64,000 nt of DNA from UBA7803 sp040219135 (GCA_040219135.1 JAVJTA010000003.1:1-64000); one strand, 5' to 3'. Positions 1-9,109 are shown, counted from the first letter of the stretch. Made by a program: numbers and translations. Notes: a model not told the origin generated them from the sequence alone.

Positions 1-42
1 CGAAGAGTCGGGGAAAAGTGGCCCCGACCCGGAGGGTTGCGC

Positions 43-127
43 CCGAAATCGCGTCCTGCGTCGTTGCTCGTCGCTCATTGAGCGATGCTCAACCACGCTC
101 CTCGCGCCTTCCAGGCCACGATTTCGG
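43..127. repeat. Intergenic element with inverted-repeat ends
   Basis: The ends are CCGAAATCG (43-51) and CGATTTCGG (119-127), perfect inverted repeats. Inside is a second palindrome, CGCTCA-T-TGAGCG (72-84). A separate short hairpin, GTCGGGG/CCCCGAC, lies at 7-28. The layout (terminal dyad, internal dyad, about 85 bp, intergenic) resembles small dispersed non-coding repeats of GC-rich Gammaproteobacteria. No second copy was noticed in this window, so the repeat status is an inference. The first 163 bases hold no gene I can support. Confidence 0.35.
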
Positions 128-163
128 ACAGCAACGCGGCGCTGTGCGGAGTGTGAACAGGCC

Positions 164-1654
164 CTAACCCTCGGACTCGCCGAACGCCGGGCGCCGGTAG
201 CGCAGCATGCGGCCGCTGCCGACCTCGGTGGCTGCCCCGTCGCGGTGCGCCACGGCGCCGTTCACCGTTACCAGGCGGATGCCGCGCGGCGGGGTCTTGG
301 GCTCGTCGTAGGTGGCGCCGTCGGCCACGGTGTCCGGATCGAACAGCACCAGATCTGCCCAGTAGCCGGGCTCGATGCGGCCGCGGTTGACCAGGCCGAA
401 GGTGCTCGCGGCCAGGCTGGTCATGCGCCGAACCGCCTCGGGCAGGGTGAGCACGCCGCGCTCGCGCACGTAGTGGCCGAGAATGCGCGGAAACGTGCCG
501 AACAGTCGCGGGTGCGGACGCCCGCGCAGATCGGGGATGCCGTCGGAGCCCACCATCATGTCCCGGTGCGCGAGATTGGTCTCGACGTCCGCCTCGTCGA
601 TGATGAACTGGATGCAGATGGTGCGATCGCCCTTGGGCGCTGTGAGCACGTGCGTCACCGCTTGGGTCACGTCGATGCCGAGTTCGGCGGCGATGTCGGT
701 GAGCATGCGGCCTTCGTACTCGCGGAACGCCGGACAGCTGGCGATGCGGATCACCTCGGCCAGCTCGCGGCTCGGATTGTCGAGATTGAAGTACTCGATC
801 ATGCGGCCGCTGCCGGCGGTGTAGGGGTACACGTCCAGGGTCACCGGCTGACCGTCGGCCAGGGCCCGATCGACCCGCGCCAGGGAATCCCGCACCTTGC
901 CCCAGTTGGCGCGGCCGGCGGACTTGTGGTGGGAGATGTGCGCGTGCACGGCGGCTTCGCGGCCGATCTGCAGGGTCTCCTCCACGGCAGTCAGCAGATG
1001 GTCGCCTTCGTTACGCATGTGGGTGGTGTAGAGCGCGTCGTACGGTTGCGCAAGCCGCGCGAGCTCGATGATCTCGTCGGTCTCGCTCCAGCGCCCGGGC
1101 CGATAGATCAGACCGGTGGAGAAACCGCAGGCGCCCTGCTCGAACGCGCGCTCCACGTGGCCGCGCATCTGCGCGAGTTCCGCTGGCTTCGGTGCGCGCT
1201 TCTCCATGCCCATGACCAGCGAACGCACGGTGTTGTGGCCCACCAGCATCAGGTTGTTGATGGCCGGTCGGCGCGCGAGCACGGCGGCAAAGTAGCCGTC
1301 GAGGTCGGTGAATTCGCCTTCGAGGCCGGCGAGGATGCCGCCGCTCGCGGCCACCGAATCCTTCTCCGGATCCGCCGGCACGGCGCTGAAGCCGCAGTTG
1401 CCGCTGACTACCGTGGTCACGCCCTGGGCGAGCTTGAACTCCATGCCGGGATGGCGGAAGAACGCGCCGTCGTCGTGGGCGTGGGTATCGATGAACCCCG
1501 GCGCCAGACAGGCGCCGCCGCCGTCGATCTCATCGCGGGCCGCGCCGACCTCGCCGACGGCGCTGATGCGCCCGTCGCTGACGCCGACGTCGGCGTAGAA
1601 GGCGTCGCCGCCGCTGCCGTCGAGCACGCGCACGTTCCGAATCGCAAGATCCAT
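164..1654 (-). CDS. N-acyl-D-amino-acid deacylase / D-aminoacylase family amidohydrolase
   Basis: This is a metal-dependent amidohydrolase of the D-aminoacylase family, which hydrolyses N-acyl groups from D-amino acids. About 496 aa, full length for the family. Visible motifs are the N-terminal metal site THAHDD (about residue 60), the family-typical GNCGFS, a central THMRNEGD, HISHHK, and the C-terminal SDG before the closing beta-sandwich that ends in typical ADLVLFDP. The start is chosen at the second of two ATGs because GGAGGAG (1661-1667) then sits six bases upstream; a TTG and an ATG lie just before. It follows the GMC oxidoreductase gene across a short gap that contains a REP-like hairpin. 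The exact acyl substrate cannot be read from sequence. Confidence 0.9.
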   Translation of the reverse strand: MDLAIRNVRVLDGSGGDAFYADVGVSDGRISAVGEVGAARDEIDGGGACLAPGFIDTHAHDDGAFFRHPGMEFKLAQGVTTVVSGNCGFSAVPADPEKDSVAASGGILAGLEGEFTDLDGYFAAVLARRPAINNLMLVGHNTVRSLVMGMEKRAPKPAELAQMRGHVERAFEQGACGFSTGLIYRPGRWSETDEIIELARLAQPYDALYTTHMRNEGDHLLTAVEETLQIGREAAVHAHISHHKSAGRANWGKVRDSLARVDRALADGQPVTLDVYPYTAGSGRMIEYFNLDNPSRELAEVIRIASCPAFREYEGRMLTDIAAELGIDVTQAVTHVLTAPKGDRTICIQFIIDEADVETNLAHRDMMVGSDGIPDLRGRPHPRLFGTFPRILGHYVRERGVLTLPEAVRRMTSLAASTFGLVNRGRIEPGYWADLVLFDPDTVADGATYDEPKTPPRGIRLVTVNGAVAHRDGAATEVGSGRMLRYRRPAFGESEG

Positions 1655-1673
1655 CATCAACTCCTCCGTAGGA

Positions 1674-1689
1674 GCGGTCTCCCGACCGC
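1674..1689. repeat. REP-like hairpin between GMC oxidoreductase and deacylase genes
   Basis: GCGGTC (1674-1679) and GACCGC (1684-1689) form a perfect stem, preceded by GTAGGA and followed by GATC. The GTAGGAGCGG start and the dyad are the usual look of REP elements in GC-rich gammaproteobacteria. Similar dyads occur at 34895-34952 and 59100-59140. It could also attenuate read-through from the upstream gene. Confidence 0.4.
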
Positions 1690-1691
1690 GA

Positions 1692-3221
1692 TCAAAGCCC
1701 GTATCGCGCCGGCCGGGTGCGCAGCCATTCTCCCACCATCTCGCCGATCATGATGCTGGTGAGGTTGGTGTTGGCGCGCGGCACGCTCGGCATGATGGCG
1801 GCGTCCGCCACCACCAGCCCGTCGAGACGGTGGCAGCAGCCGTGCTGGCTGACCACCGCCATCGGGTCCGTCGCCGGCCCCATCTTCACCGTGCCGCTGG
1901 GGTGGTAGCCGCTGCCGGCAAAGCGCCGGCACAGCGCGGCGATCTGCTCGTCGCCCATGGGTCGCGCCGGGTCCGGAAACGTGACCCGTTCGATCAGATC
2001 GGCCAGCGGCCCCACCCGGGTGAAGGCAAACGCGTCGCGGAAGCAGCCGACCAGGCGGCGCACGTCGCGCTCGTCCTCGCAGAAGCGGTTGTCCACCTCG
2101 GGTGCCTGGTGGGGGTCCGCAGACGTCAGGCGCAGCTCGCCGCGCCCGTACTGGTATTCCAGCACCGCGGCGATGGCGAAGCGCGGCGGATCGCTGGGAC
2201 GGCCGATGAAGCTCAGCTGTTCGATCTGCAGATCGTTGCGTTTTTCCGAGTCTTCCGCCGTGTAGCGCAGGATTGTCTGCATGAGCGGCGCTTCGGGATC
2301 GATCAGGCCGGGGTCGCGGACCTCGCAGGCGATGGACAGGGCCGGGTGGTCGCAGAGGTTGGCGCCGACGCCGGGCAGGTCGTCGAGCACGTCGATGCCG
2401 AGCCCCTCGAGCGGCGCGCGCGGCCCGAGCCCGGAGCGCAGCAGAATCGCCGGGGACATGATCGCGCCGGCGCACAGCACCACCAGCCGGGCGAGAATCC
2501 GTTCCACCTCGCCGGCCGCGTTCTCCACCTCGACGCCGATGCAGCGCTTGCCATCGCTCAGCACCCGGCGCACCAGGGTGTTTGGGCGGATGCTCAGGTT
2601 CGGGCGGATCCGTGCCGGCGCCAGATAGCCGACCGCGCAGGAGACCCGCAGTCGGCCGAGCTTGTTCAGCGGGGTCGGCCCCGCGCCCCAGGACAGCGGG
2701 TCGTTGGCGTCGGGACAGTCGGGATAGCCGAGGTCGCGGGCGGTTTCCAGGAACGCCTGGTGCTGGGGCAGCAGTTCGTCCGGCGGATAGCGGCGGATGC
2801 TGATCGGGCCGGCGTCGCCGTGGTAGTCGGCGTGGCCGAAGTCGAGATCGCGCTCGAGCCGCTTGAACGCCGGCAGCACCTCGTTCCAGGCCCAGGCCGG
2901 GTTGCCGAGATCGGCCCACTCGTCGTAGTCCTCGTGCATGCCACGCAGGGCGATGGTGGTGTTCACGGCGCTGGACCCGCCGACCACGCGCCCTCGGGGA
3001 AACGCCACCCGGCGGCCGCGGGTTGGTTCGTAGGACAGGTTCCAGTCGTGGTCGCGGTAGGAGTTGTTGTGGCCGTTTACCAGATCGAAGGGCGTCGCCG
3101 CCAGATCCGGATAGTCCGGACCCGCCTCGATCAGCAGCACCTGCCGGCGCGGATCTTCGGTGGCCCGACTGGCGATGGCACAACCGGCGCTGCCCGCGCC
3201 GACGATGACGATGTCGTGCAT
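1692..3221 (-). CDS. GMC-family FAD-dependent oxidoreductase (choline/alcohol dehydrogenase-like)
   Basis: A glucose-methanol-choline family flavoprotein, 509 aa, that oxidises an alcohol. The N terminus has the Rossmann FAD site VIVGAGSAGC (residues 4-13), followed by the family signature around GRVVGGSSAVN (about 76-86). The C terminus has the active-site YHPSGTVKMG and the closing segment with ANTN carrying the conserved Asn. The start ATG has GGGAGGGAA upstream. It lies between a glycerophosphodiesterase and a deacylase gene on the same strand, with short gaps, so the three may be co-transcribed. The substrate is unknown; choline is only the best-known family example. Confidence 0.9.
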   Translation of the reverse strand: MHDIVIVGAGSAGCAIASRATEDPRRQVLLIEAGPDYPDLAATPFDLVNGHNNSYRDHDWNLSYEPTRGRRVAFPRGRVVGGSSAVNTTIALRGMHEDYDEWADLGNPAWAWNEVLPAFKRLERDLDFGHADYHGDAGPISIRRYPPDELLPQHQAFLETARDLGYPDCPDANDPLSWGAGPTPLNKLGRLRVSCAVGYLAPARIRPNLSIRPNTLVRRVLSDGKRCIGVEVENAAGEVERILARLVVLCAGAIMSPAILLRSGLGPRAPLEGLGIDVLDDLPGVGANLCDHPALSIACEVRDPGLIDPEAPLMQTILRYTAEDSEKRNDLQIEQLSFIGRPSDPPRFAIAAVLEYQYGRGELRLTSADPHQAPEVDNRFCEDERDVRRLVGCFRDAFAFTRVGPLADLIERVTFPDPARPMGDEQIAALCRRFAGSGYHPSGTVKMGPATDPMAVVSQHGCCHRLDGLVVADAAIMPSVPRANTNLTSIMIGEMVGEWLRTRPARYGL

Positions 3222-3263
3222 GCGTTCCCTCCCGAATCGACGTGAGTTTATCCTGTCGCGCGC

Positions 3264-4019
3264 TCAGCGGCAGCGGAGGCGGTCGACGGCGGCGGCGGGG
3301 TGGTCGGTGAGCACGGCGTCGACGCCGAGTTCCACCAGCGCCGCCAGCCGTTCCGCAGACGCGCGCCCGGCGGTCACCCAGACCTGGGCGCCGGTGCCAT
3401 GAATGCGCTCCACGAGGCCGGGGTCGCTCGTCAGCCAGGCGGGCCACAGGCGGATGGCGGCCATGCCGGCAGCGAGGAAGCCATCGACGTCGTCGACGTC
3501 TGGCACGAAGCCGAGAAAGCGCGCCTGGGGCAGCAGCGCTGCCAGCCGCTGCCGGTCCGCGAGGGTGCGCACGCCGAACCAGACCCGCGCTGGGTCGTGG
3601 AACCGCCGCACCGCGTCGGCCAGGTCGCCGTGATTCAGGGGCGCGCCGGTCTTGAGGTCGAACAACAGCTCGACGTTCAGATCCCGGGTGGCCTGCAGCG
3701 CCTCGAGCAGCGTCGGCACGCGTGTTCCGCCGCCGGCGTCGAGCCGCATCAGCGCCTCGAGGTCCAGTTCCTGCACGCGGCCGCGGCCGTCGGTGGTGCG
3801 ATCCACCCTGGGATCGTGGAGCACCACCAGGTGACCGTCACGCGTGGTGCGCAGGTCCAGTTCGATCAGGTCCGCGCCGGCAGCGGCGGCGTGGCGGAAA
3901 GCGGGCAGGGTGTTCTCCGGAAAGCCCGAATCCATGCCGCCGCGGTGGGCGACGATCAACGGCGCGGCCGCCGTGCCGTCACAGGCCACGAGCGCCGCCG
4001 CAAGCAGGAGTTCCACCAT
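3264..4019 (-). CDS. Glycerophosphodiester phosphodiesterase (probable lipoprotein)
   Basis: A GDPD-family enzyme of 251 aa that hydrolyses glycerophosphodiesters to glycerol-3-phosphate and an alcohol. The family core is clear: VAHRGG with ENTLPAF (about 24-42), IELDLRTTRDG (about 52-62) and the catalytic LHDP. The C-terminal barrel ends with VDAVLTDHP. The N terminus reads as a short signal with an LVAC lipobox, so the protein is probably membrane-anchored in the periplasm, although the n-region lacks the usual Lys/Arg. It follows the cys operon at a short distance; a role with cys genes is not implied. Confidence 0.88.
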   Translation of the reverse strand: MVELLLAAALVACDGTAAAPLIVAHRGGMDSGFPENTLPAFRHAAAAGADLIELDLRTTRDGHLVVLHDPRVDRTTDGRGRVQELDLEALMRLDAGGGTRVPTLLEALQATRDLNVELLFDLKTGAPLNHGDLADAVRRFHDPARVWFGVRTLADRQRLAALLPQARFLGFVPDVDDVDGFLAAGMAAIRLWPAWLTSDPGLVERIHGTGAQVWVTAGRASAERLAALVELGVDAVLTDHPAAAVDRLRCR

Positions 4020-4064
4020 CGCTCTGCGACCCGCGGGTCGCTCCAGAGAAAGCCCGGGAAGAGT

Positions 4065-4895
4065 CTATATGCTCCAGGTCTCGCCTTCATGAATGCCGCA
4101 CTCGCGCTTCAGACCGAAGAAGCGGGTGTCTTCGGCGCTCCCGGCTTCGTGCAGCGGCACCGTGGTGTGAGTGTCACCGATGGAGACGTAGCCTTGCTCC
4201 CACAGCGGGTGGTAGGGCAGGTCGTGGGCGGTGAGGTAGGCGTAGACGTCGCGATCCGACCAGTCGGCGATGGGGCTCACCTTGAAGGCGCCGTTGCTGA
4301 ACTGCACGAACGGCGTCTCGGCCCGGGTCGCTGCCTGGCTGCGGCGCAATCCGGTGAACCAGGTCCCGATCGCGAGTTCCTGCAACGCCCGTTGCAACGG
4401 CTCGACCTTGTTCTCGCGATTGTAGGCCTCGAGGCCGTCCAGCCCCTCGTTCCAGCGCTGGCCGTCCACCGCCTCCTGCCAGGCCGGGCTGCGCGCGCTG
4501 CGGTACACCTTCAGGTTCAGATGCAGCCGGTTGGTGAGTTCGTCCACGAACCGGTAGGTTTCCGGGAACAGGTACCCGGTGTCGAGCAGGATCACCGGCA
4601 TGTCCGGCACTTCGCGCGTCAGCAGATGCAGACTCACGGCGGCCTGGGCGCCGAAGGACGAGGTCAGGGCGTGCACGCCGGGCAGGTGCTCCAGGGCACA
4701 GCGCACCCGGCCGGCGGCGTCGAGTCGGGCCAGCCGCTGGTTCCAGTTGTCCAGGTGGGCCTGATCGGTGAATGCCGTGGTCTCCACGACGCAGTGCTGG
4801 AACTCCGCCGCGCGCGGGTCTGCCGCTGCTGCTCGTTCCGTGGACGTCGCGTTGTGGGTCATGGGACCGGTTCCTGTTGCTGCGCGCGGGTTCAT
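4065..4895 (-). CDS. cysH: Phosphoadenylyl-sulfate (PAPS) reductase CysH
   Basis: Reduces PAPS to sulfite in assimilatory sulfate reduction. 276 aa. It shows the P-loop-like SFGAQAAVSLHL, the VILLDTGYLFPETY segment and the C-terminal catalytic ECGIHEG with Cys266. The cysteine pairs that bind the 4Fe-4S cluster in APS-type reductases are absent, so this is the PAPS/thioredoxin type. The start ATG overlaps the cysI stop by four bases, indicating translational coupling. The order on the minus strand is cysJ, cysI, cysH. No cysG, cysD or cysN lies in the window. Confidence 0.95.
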   Translation of the reverse strand: MNPRAATGTGPMTHNATSTERAAAADPRAAEFQHCVVETTAFTDQAHLDNWNQRLARLDAAGRVRCALEHLPGVHALTSSFGAQAAVSLHLLTREVPDMPVILLDTGYLFPETYRFVDELTNRLHLNLKVYRSARSPAWQEAVDGQRWNEGLDGLEAYNRENKVEPLQRALQELAIGTWFTGLRRSQAATRAETPFVQFSNGAFKVSPIADWSDRDVYAYLTAHDLPYHPLWEQGYVSIGDTHTTVPLHEAGSAEDTRFFGLKRECGIHEGETWSI

Positions 4896-6571
4896 GGTGT
4901 GCTGTCTCGAAGCTCCGTTCGGACGAGGTAGTCGCCGAAACCTTCCGTGCCCTGGCGGTGCTCGGCGTAGCGGCCGAGCAGTTCGTCCAGGGTGTCGAGA
5001 ATCTGGGATTCGCTGAGGTTTTCCCGGTACAGGGTGGTCAGCCGGTCACCGACCCGGTTGCCGCCGAGCATCAGGTTGTAGCGGCCGGGCGCTTTGCCGA
5101 CCAGGGCGATCTCGGCGACGTAGGGCCGGGCGCAGCCGTTCGGGCAGCCGGTGATGCGCACGTTGAGCGGTTCGTCGGCGAGGCCGTGCCGTTCCAGCCG
5201 CTCGCCGAGGGCGGTGAGGAAATCCGGCAGGTAGCGTTCGGCTTCCGCCATGGCGAGCCCGCAGGTGGGCAGGGCCACGCAGGCCATGGCGTCGCGCTGA
5301 AACGGCTTCAGGCGTCCGCCGGCATCGATGCCGTGGCGCTCGGCCAGCGCCTCGATGGCCGCTTTGTCGGCTTCGGCGACGCGGGCGACGATGAGATTCT
5401 GATTCGGCGTGAAGCGGAACTCGCCGCTGTGCACCCGGGCCAGTTCGCGCAGCCCGGTGAGCAGCCGGGTCTCGCCGCGATCGATGATGCGGCCGCCGGG
5501 AATGAACAGGGTCAGGTGCCACAGGCCCTCGGGATCCTGCTGCCAGCCGAAGCGGTCGCCGTTGTGCCGGAACTGGAACGGCTCCGCCGCGCCCAGCGTG
5601 AATCCGAGGCGTGCTTCGACTTCACCCTTGAACCAGTCCACGCCGCGGTCGTCGATGGTGTATTTCAGACGCGCGTGCTTGCGCTCGCTGCGGTCGCCGT
5701 AGTCGCGCTGCACGCACATGATCTGTTCGGCCACGGCCACCGCCTGGTCGACTCCGCAGAACCCGAGCACCGTGCCGAGGCGCGGGTAGGTGGCCGGGTC
5801 ACCGTGGGTGGCGCCCATGCCGCCGCCGGCGGTGACGTTGTAGCCGGTCAGCTTGCCGTTGCGTTCGATGGCGATGAAGCCGACGTCGTGGGCGAACACG
5901 TCGACGTCGTTCCAGGGCGGAATGGCCACGGCGATCTTGAACTTGCGCGGCAGGTAGGTGGGCCCGTAGACGGGTTCCTCATCATCGGCCGGAGTCACCC
6001 GTTTTCCGTCCAGCCAGATCTCGTGGTAGGCGCCGGTGTGCGGCAGCAGTCGGTCCGACAGCGCCTCTGAGGTCTCGAGCGCCTGAGCGTGCACGTCGCT
6101 CACCTCGGCCAGCGGCGTGCACATGACGTTGCGGTTGACGTCGCCGCAGGCGGCCAGAGTGGTGAGCATCATCTCGTTGATGCGCTGCATGGTCTTCTTC
6201 AGATCGCGCTTGACCACGCCGTGGAACTGAAACGTCTGGCGGGTGGTCACGCGGATCGCGTCGTTGGCGTGATCCCGGGCAAGCTGGTCGAGCTGCAGCC
6301 ACTGCTGTGGGCTCAGCACGCCGCCGGAGATGCGTGCGCGGATCATGAAGCTGTAAGCCGGCTCCAGCTTCTGCCGGGTACGCTCGGCGCGCAGGTCGCG
6401 ATCGTCCTGCTGGTAGGTGCCGTGGAACTTGGTCAGCACGCCGTCGCTCTCCGGGATCGACCCGGTGAGCGGGTCGAGCAGGCTCTCGGCGATGGTGCCG
6501 CGCAGGTAGTCGCTGTTCTGCTTTACCACCTCGACGGCGGAGAGTTGGGCGGCATCGACCTTACTGCTCAT
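4892..6571 (-). CDS. cysI: Sulfite reductase [NADPH] haemoprotein beta-component CysI
   Basis: The sirohaem/4Fe-4S subunit that reduces sulfite to sulfide with electrons from CysJ. 559 aa, the usual length. The cluster ligands are visible as CVALPTC (Cys-x5-Cys, about residue 430) and CPNGC (Cys-x3-Cys, about residue 475). The N-terminal half contains the family-typical RTTRQTFQFHGV-type segment. It starts 15 bases after the cysJ stop and overlaps cysH, so the three genes form one operon. Confidence 0.97.
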   Translation of the reverse strand: MSSKVDAAQLSAVEVVKQNSDYLRGTIAESLLDPLTGSIPESDGVLTKFHGTYQQDDRDLRAERTRQKLEPAYSFMIRARISGGVLSPQQWLQLDQLARDHANDAIRVTTRQTFQFHGVVKRDLKKTMQRINEMMLTTLAACGDVNRNVMCTPLAEVSDVHAQALETSEALSDRLLPHTGAYHEIWLDGKRVTPADDEEPVYGPTYLPRKFKIAVAIPPWNDVDVFAHDVGFIAIERNGKLTGYNVTAGGGMGATHGDPATYPRLGTVLGFCGVDQAVAVAEQIMCVQRDYGDRSERKHARLKYTIDDRGVDWFKGEVEARLGFTLGAAEPFQFRHNGDRFGWQQDPEGLWHLTLFIPGGRIIDRGETRLLTGLRELARVHSGEFRFTPNQNLIVARVAEADKAAIEALAERHGIDAGGRLKPFQRDAMACVALPTCGLAMAEAERYLPDFLTALGERLERHGLADEPLNVRITGCPNGCARPYVAEIALVGKAPGRYNLMLGGNRVGDRLTTLYRENLSESQILDTLDELLGRYAEHRQGTEGFGDYLVRTELRDSTP

Positions 6572-6586
6572 GTCCGTCGTCCGTCC

Positions 6587-8473
6587 TCAGTAGACGTCGC
6601 GCTGGTAGCGGTTGGCTTCCTTGAGTTCGCGCAGGTAGTCCTCGGCGGCATCGCGGTCGCGGCCAAGGCCCTGTTCGATGACGTTCAGCAGCGCCTCGTG
6701 AACGTCCGGCGCCATGTGGTCGGCGTCGCCGCAGACGTAGAGGTGGGCGCCGCGCTCGAGCCAGTCGAACACGTCGGTGCCGCGCTCGCGGACGCGGTCC
6801 TGCACGTACACCTTGGCCTGCTGGTCGCGGGAGAACGCCACGTCGTGGCGGGTCAGCACGCCGTCCTTGCGGTAGCGGGCCCACTCGAGCTGGTAGAGGA
6901 AGTCGCAGTCGAAATTGCGGTCGCCGAAGAACAGCCAGTTGTCGCCGCCGGCGCCGGCGGCGTCGCGCTCCTCGACGAACGCGCGGTAGGGCGCCACCCC
7001 GGTGCCCGCGCCGATCATGATTACCGGGACGTCCGGGTCGTCGGGGAGCCGGAAACGCGGGTTGGGCGCGATGTATACGGGGACGCTATCACCGGGTGCG
7101 GCCAGGAAGTTGGATGCGCTGCCGTAGTGCTCGCGATCGAAGGCGTCGTAGCGCACCACGCCGACGGTGACGTGCACCTCGTCGGGGTTGGCTTCCAGGC
7201 TCGAAGCGATGGAGTAGAGCCGCGGCGTCAGCCGCTTCAGGGTGTCCGCGAGATCCTGGGCGGTCATGGCAACCGGGTGATCGGCGAGCACGTCGATGAT
7301 CTGACGGTCCGCCAGGTAGTCGTTGAGCGGCGCGCGGTCGCCGGCGTCGAGCAGCGCTTTCAGCGGTGCGATCGCGAACTTCTCGGCATAGCTCTGGACG
7401 ACGCTGCGCCCGAGCAGGGTCAGCTCCAGGCGATGTGCCAGCGCCTGGCCCAGTGCCGTGGCTTCGCCATCGATCGTCACCTCGGCGTCGGCGTCGAGAT
7501 TCAGCAGTTCGAGGAACTGGGCGACCAGCGCCGGCGGATTGGTCGGCCACACGCCCAGGGCGTCGCCGGGCAGGTAGCTGAGCCCGCTGCCTTCCAGACT
7601 CAGCACCACGTGGCGCACGTCCTTGCTGGAGCCGCGGCCGGTGATGGGCTGGTTTTCGAGCACGGCGGCCGGGAACGGATCCTTGCGCGTGTAGTTCTGG
7701 GTGCCGACCGGAACGAGCTGCGGGGCCGCGCCGTTGGCGCTGGTGGAGGCGGGGGCCTCGACGCGGTCGGCCTCGACGCGGTCGGCTTCGACGCGGTCGG
7801 CCTCGACGCGGTCGGCCTCGACGTGGGTCAGTACCCGGGCCTGCCAGTCCTCGCTCAGCGCTTCGAAATCGAGGTCGCACTCGACGCGCGGCTCCAGGCG
7901 CTTTGCGCCGAGCGCCTCGAGACGGGCGTCGAGCCGGCGGCCGACCTCGCAGAAATCCTCGTAGCTGCTGTCACCGAGGGCAAGCACGGCGTAGGACAGA
8001 TTGTCGAGCCGCGGTCCGCGGTCACCCATCAGGAACTCGAAGAAGGCTTCGGTACCGTCCGGCGGGTCGCCGAGTCCGTGGGTGGCGACCACGAACAGCG
8101 CGCGGGTCTCCTTCTTCAGCTGCGCGGGGCGGAAGTCCGCCAGATCCATCGCGCGCGAGGGCACGCCCAGGCCGGAGATTCGCCCCAGCAGTTCCTGGGC
8201 CACGCTGCGGCTGTTGCCGGTTTCGGTGGCGTAGAACACCGTCCAGGTCTCTGCGGGCGCGGCTTCGGCTGCAACGATGGCTTCGGTCCCGGCGATCTGC
8301 ACGCCGGAGGCGGCGAGGCCGGCCAGGTAGCCGCTGGCCCACCACAGCTGCTGGGATTCCAGGCGTCCGGCCAGGCCGTTCAGCTCGGCGACCAGAGCCG
8401 CGTCGGGGCCCGCCGGCATGGCGCCGGGCTGAGAAGACTTCTTCAGGATCGATACGGACACGGTCGTGGCCAC
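6587..8473 (-). CDS. cysJ: Sulfite reductase [NADPH] flavoprotein alpha-component CysJ
   Basis: Transfers electrons from NADPH through FAD and FMN to CysI. 628 aa. The flavodoxin-like FMN domain begins near residue 77 with FYATETGNS. A linker follows (about residues 216-240) made of tandem VEADR pentapeptides. The FAD-binding domain carries RLYSIASS and the NADPH domain carries GAGTGVAPYRAF, ending in RYQRDVY, typical of CysJ. The start is GTG. The first gene of a cysJIH operon; upstream is a 154-base divergent region facing a VOC gene, where an AT-rich stretch at about 8535-8550 could hold the promoter. I could not identify a CysB site. Confidence 0.96.
   Translation of the reverse strand: MATTVSVSILKKSSQPGAMPAGPDAALVAELNGLAGRLESQQLWWASGYLAGLAASGVQIAGTEAIVAAEAAPAETWTVFYATETGNSRSVAQELLGRISGLGVPSRAMDLADFRPAQLKKETRALFVVATHGLGDPPDGTEAFFEFLMGDRGPRLDNLSYAVLALGDSSYEDFCEVGRRLDARLEALGAKRLEPRVECDLDFEALSEDWQARVLTHVEADRVEADRVEADRVEADRVEAPASTSANGAAPQLVPVGTQNYTRKDPFPAAVLENQPITGRGSSKDVRHVVLSLEGSGLSYLPGDALGVWPTNPPALVAQFLELLNLDADAEVTIDGEATALGQALAHRLELTLLGRSVVQSYAEKFAIAPLKALLDAGDRAPLNDYLADRQIIDVLADHPVAMTAQDLADTLKRLTPRLYSIASSLEANPDEVHVTVGVVRYDAFDREHYGSASNFLAAPGDSVPVYIAPNPRFRLPDDPDVPVIMIGAGTGVAPYRAFVEERDAAGAGGDNWLFFGDRNFDCDFLYQLEWARYRKDGVLTRHDVAFSRDQQAKVYVQDRVRERGTDVFDWLERGAHLYVCGDADHMAPDVHEALLNVIEQGLGRDRDAAEDYLRELKEANRYQRDVY
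7755..7829 (-). repeat. Five tandem 15-bp units inside cysJ (VEADR linker)
   Basis: Units start at 7755, 7770, 7785, 7800 and 7815; the first four differ by a single base and the last has diverged. Read on the minus strand they encode repeated VEADR between the FMN and FAD domains. In-frame 15-bp units let copy number change without breaking the frame. Confidence 0.9.
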
Positions 8474-8627
8474 CGGCTTCTATGGAGCGAACGACGGTAG
8501 CCAGCGGGCGGGCACGACGGAAGGAATGATTGGCTACAAGTTAATAACCCTGGAGCATACGCCGGCGGGCGTGCCCAGAGCCGCTGGGATAGAATCGAGT
8601 CCAACGTCGGCGGGAGGCGTAAAGCAG

Positions 8628-9092
8628 ATGGTCGACAATCCCCCTCGGGGCATGCCGCGAGTTCTGGCCAGACTCACCTATGCGGATGTGGCCGGCGCCG
8701 TCGGTTTCCTGGAGTCGGCGTTCGGCTTTTCCGAGCGTCCCGACGCTCGGGTGGTCGACGCGGACGGGCGGGTCGCACTCACGGAACTCGACGTGTTCGA
8801 CAGCTGCATCATGCTCGGCGCCGAAGGCGCCCATGGCCTTGCCAGCCCGGTCTCGCTCGGCGGCACGACCCAGGCGCTGATCGTCTACGTGGACGGGATC
8901 GATGCGCACTATCAGCGGGCACGAGCAGGCGGTGCCGATATCGTCTCCGATCCCGCCGATCAGTTCTGGGGTGATCGCCGCTACGAGGCCCGGGATCCCG
9001 AAGGTCATTGCTGGAGTTTCCACGAGCACCTGCGCGATGTGTCGCCCGAAGAAATGGCCAAGGCGCTGGCCGGCCTCGGTTTCGACAAATAG
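8628..9092 (+). CDS. VOC-family protein (glyoxalase/bleomycin-resistance fold)
   Basis: A 154 aa vicinal-oxygen-chelate protein of unknown substrate. It opens with PRVLARLTYADVAGAV and has the paired beta-alpha-beta-beta-beta modules: LESAFGF in the first, YVDGIDAHYQRARAGGA in the second, and the closing RRYEARDPEGHCWSF typical of PhnB/glyoxalase-like members. The start ATG is preceded by GGGAGG; the in-frame codons upstream, to 8466, do not look coding. The amidohydrolase gene starts 17 bases downstream, so the two are probably co-transcribed. Confidence 0.85.
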   Translation: MVDNPPRGMPRVLARLTYADVAGAVGFLESAFGFSERPDARVVDADGRVALTELDVFDSCIMLGAEGAHGLASPVSLGGTTQALIVYVDGIDAHYQRARAGGADIVSDPADQFWGDRRYEARDPEGHCWSFHEHLRDVSPEEMAKALAGLGFDK

Positions 9093-9109
9093 TCCACGGG
9101 GGAGTCCAC

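Noticed and set aside
245..1753. Long plus-strand open frame over the deacylase gene (and many similar ones elsewhere, e.g. 3300-4931, 6089-8500, 24647-26545)
   Set aside because: Antisense frames over clearly recognised genes; their proteins are rich in Arg, Ala, Gly and His with no family character, a normal effect of high GC content.
7755..7829. Tandem 15-bp units as a CRISPR or regulatory repeat
   Set aside because: The units are contiguous, without spacers, and are in frame inside cysJ.
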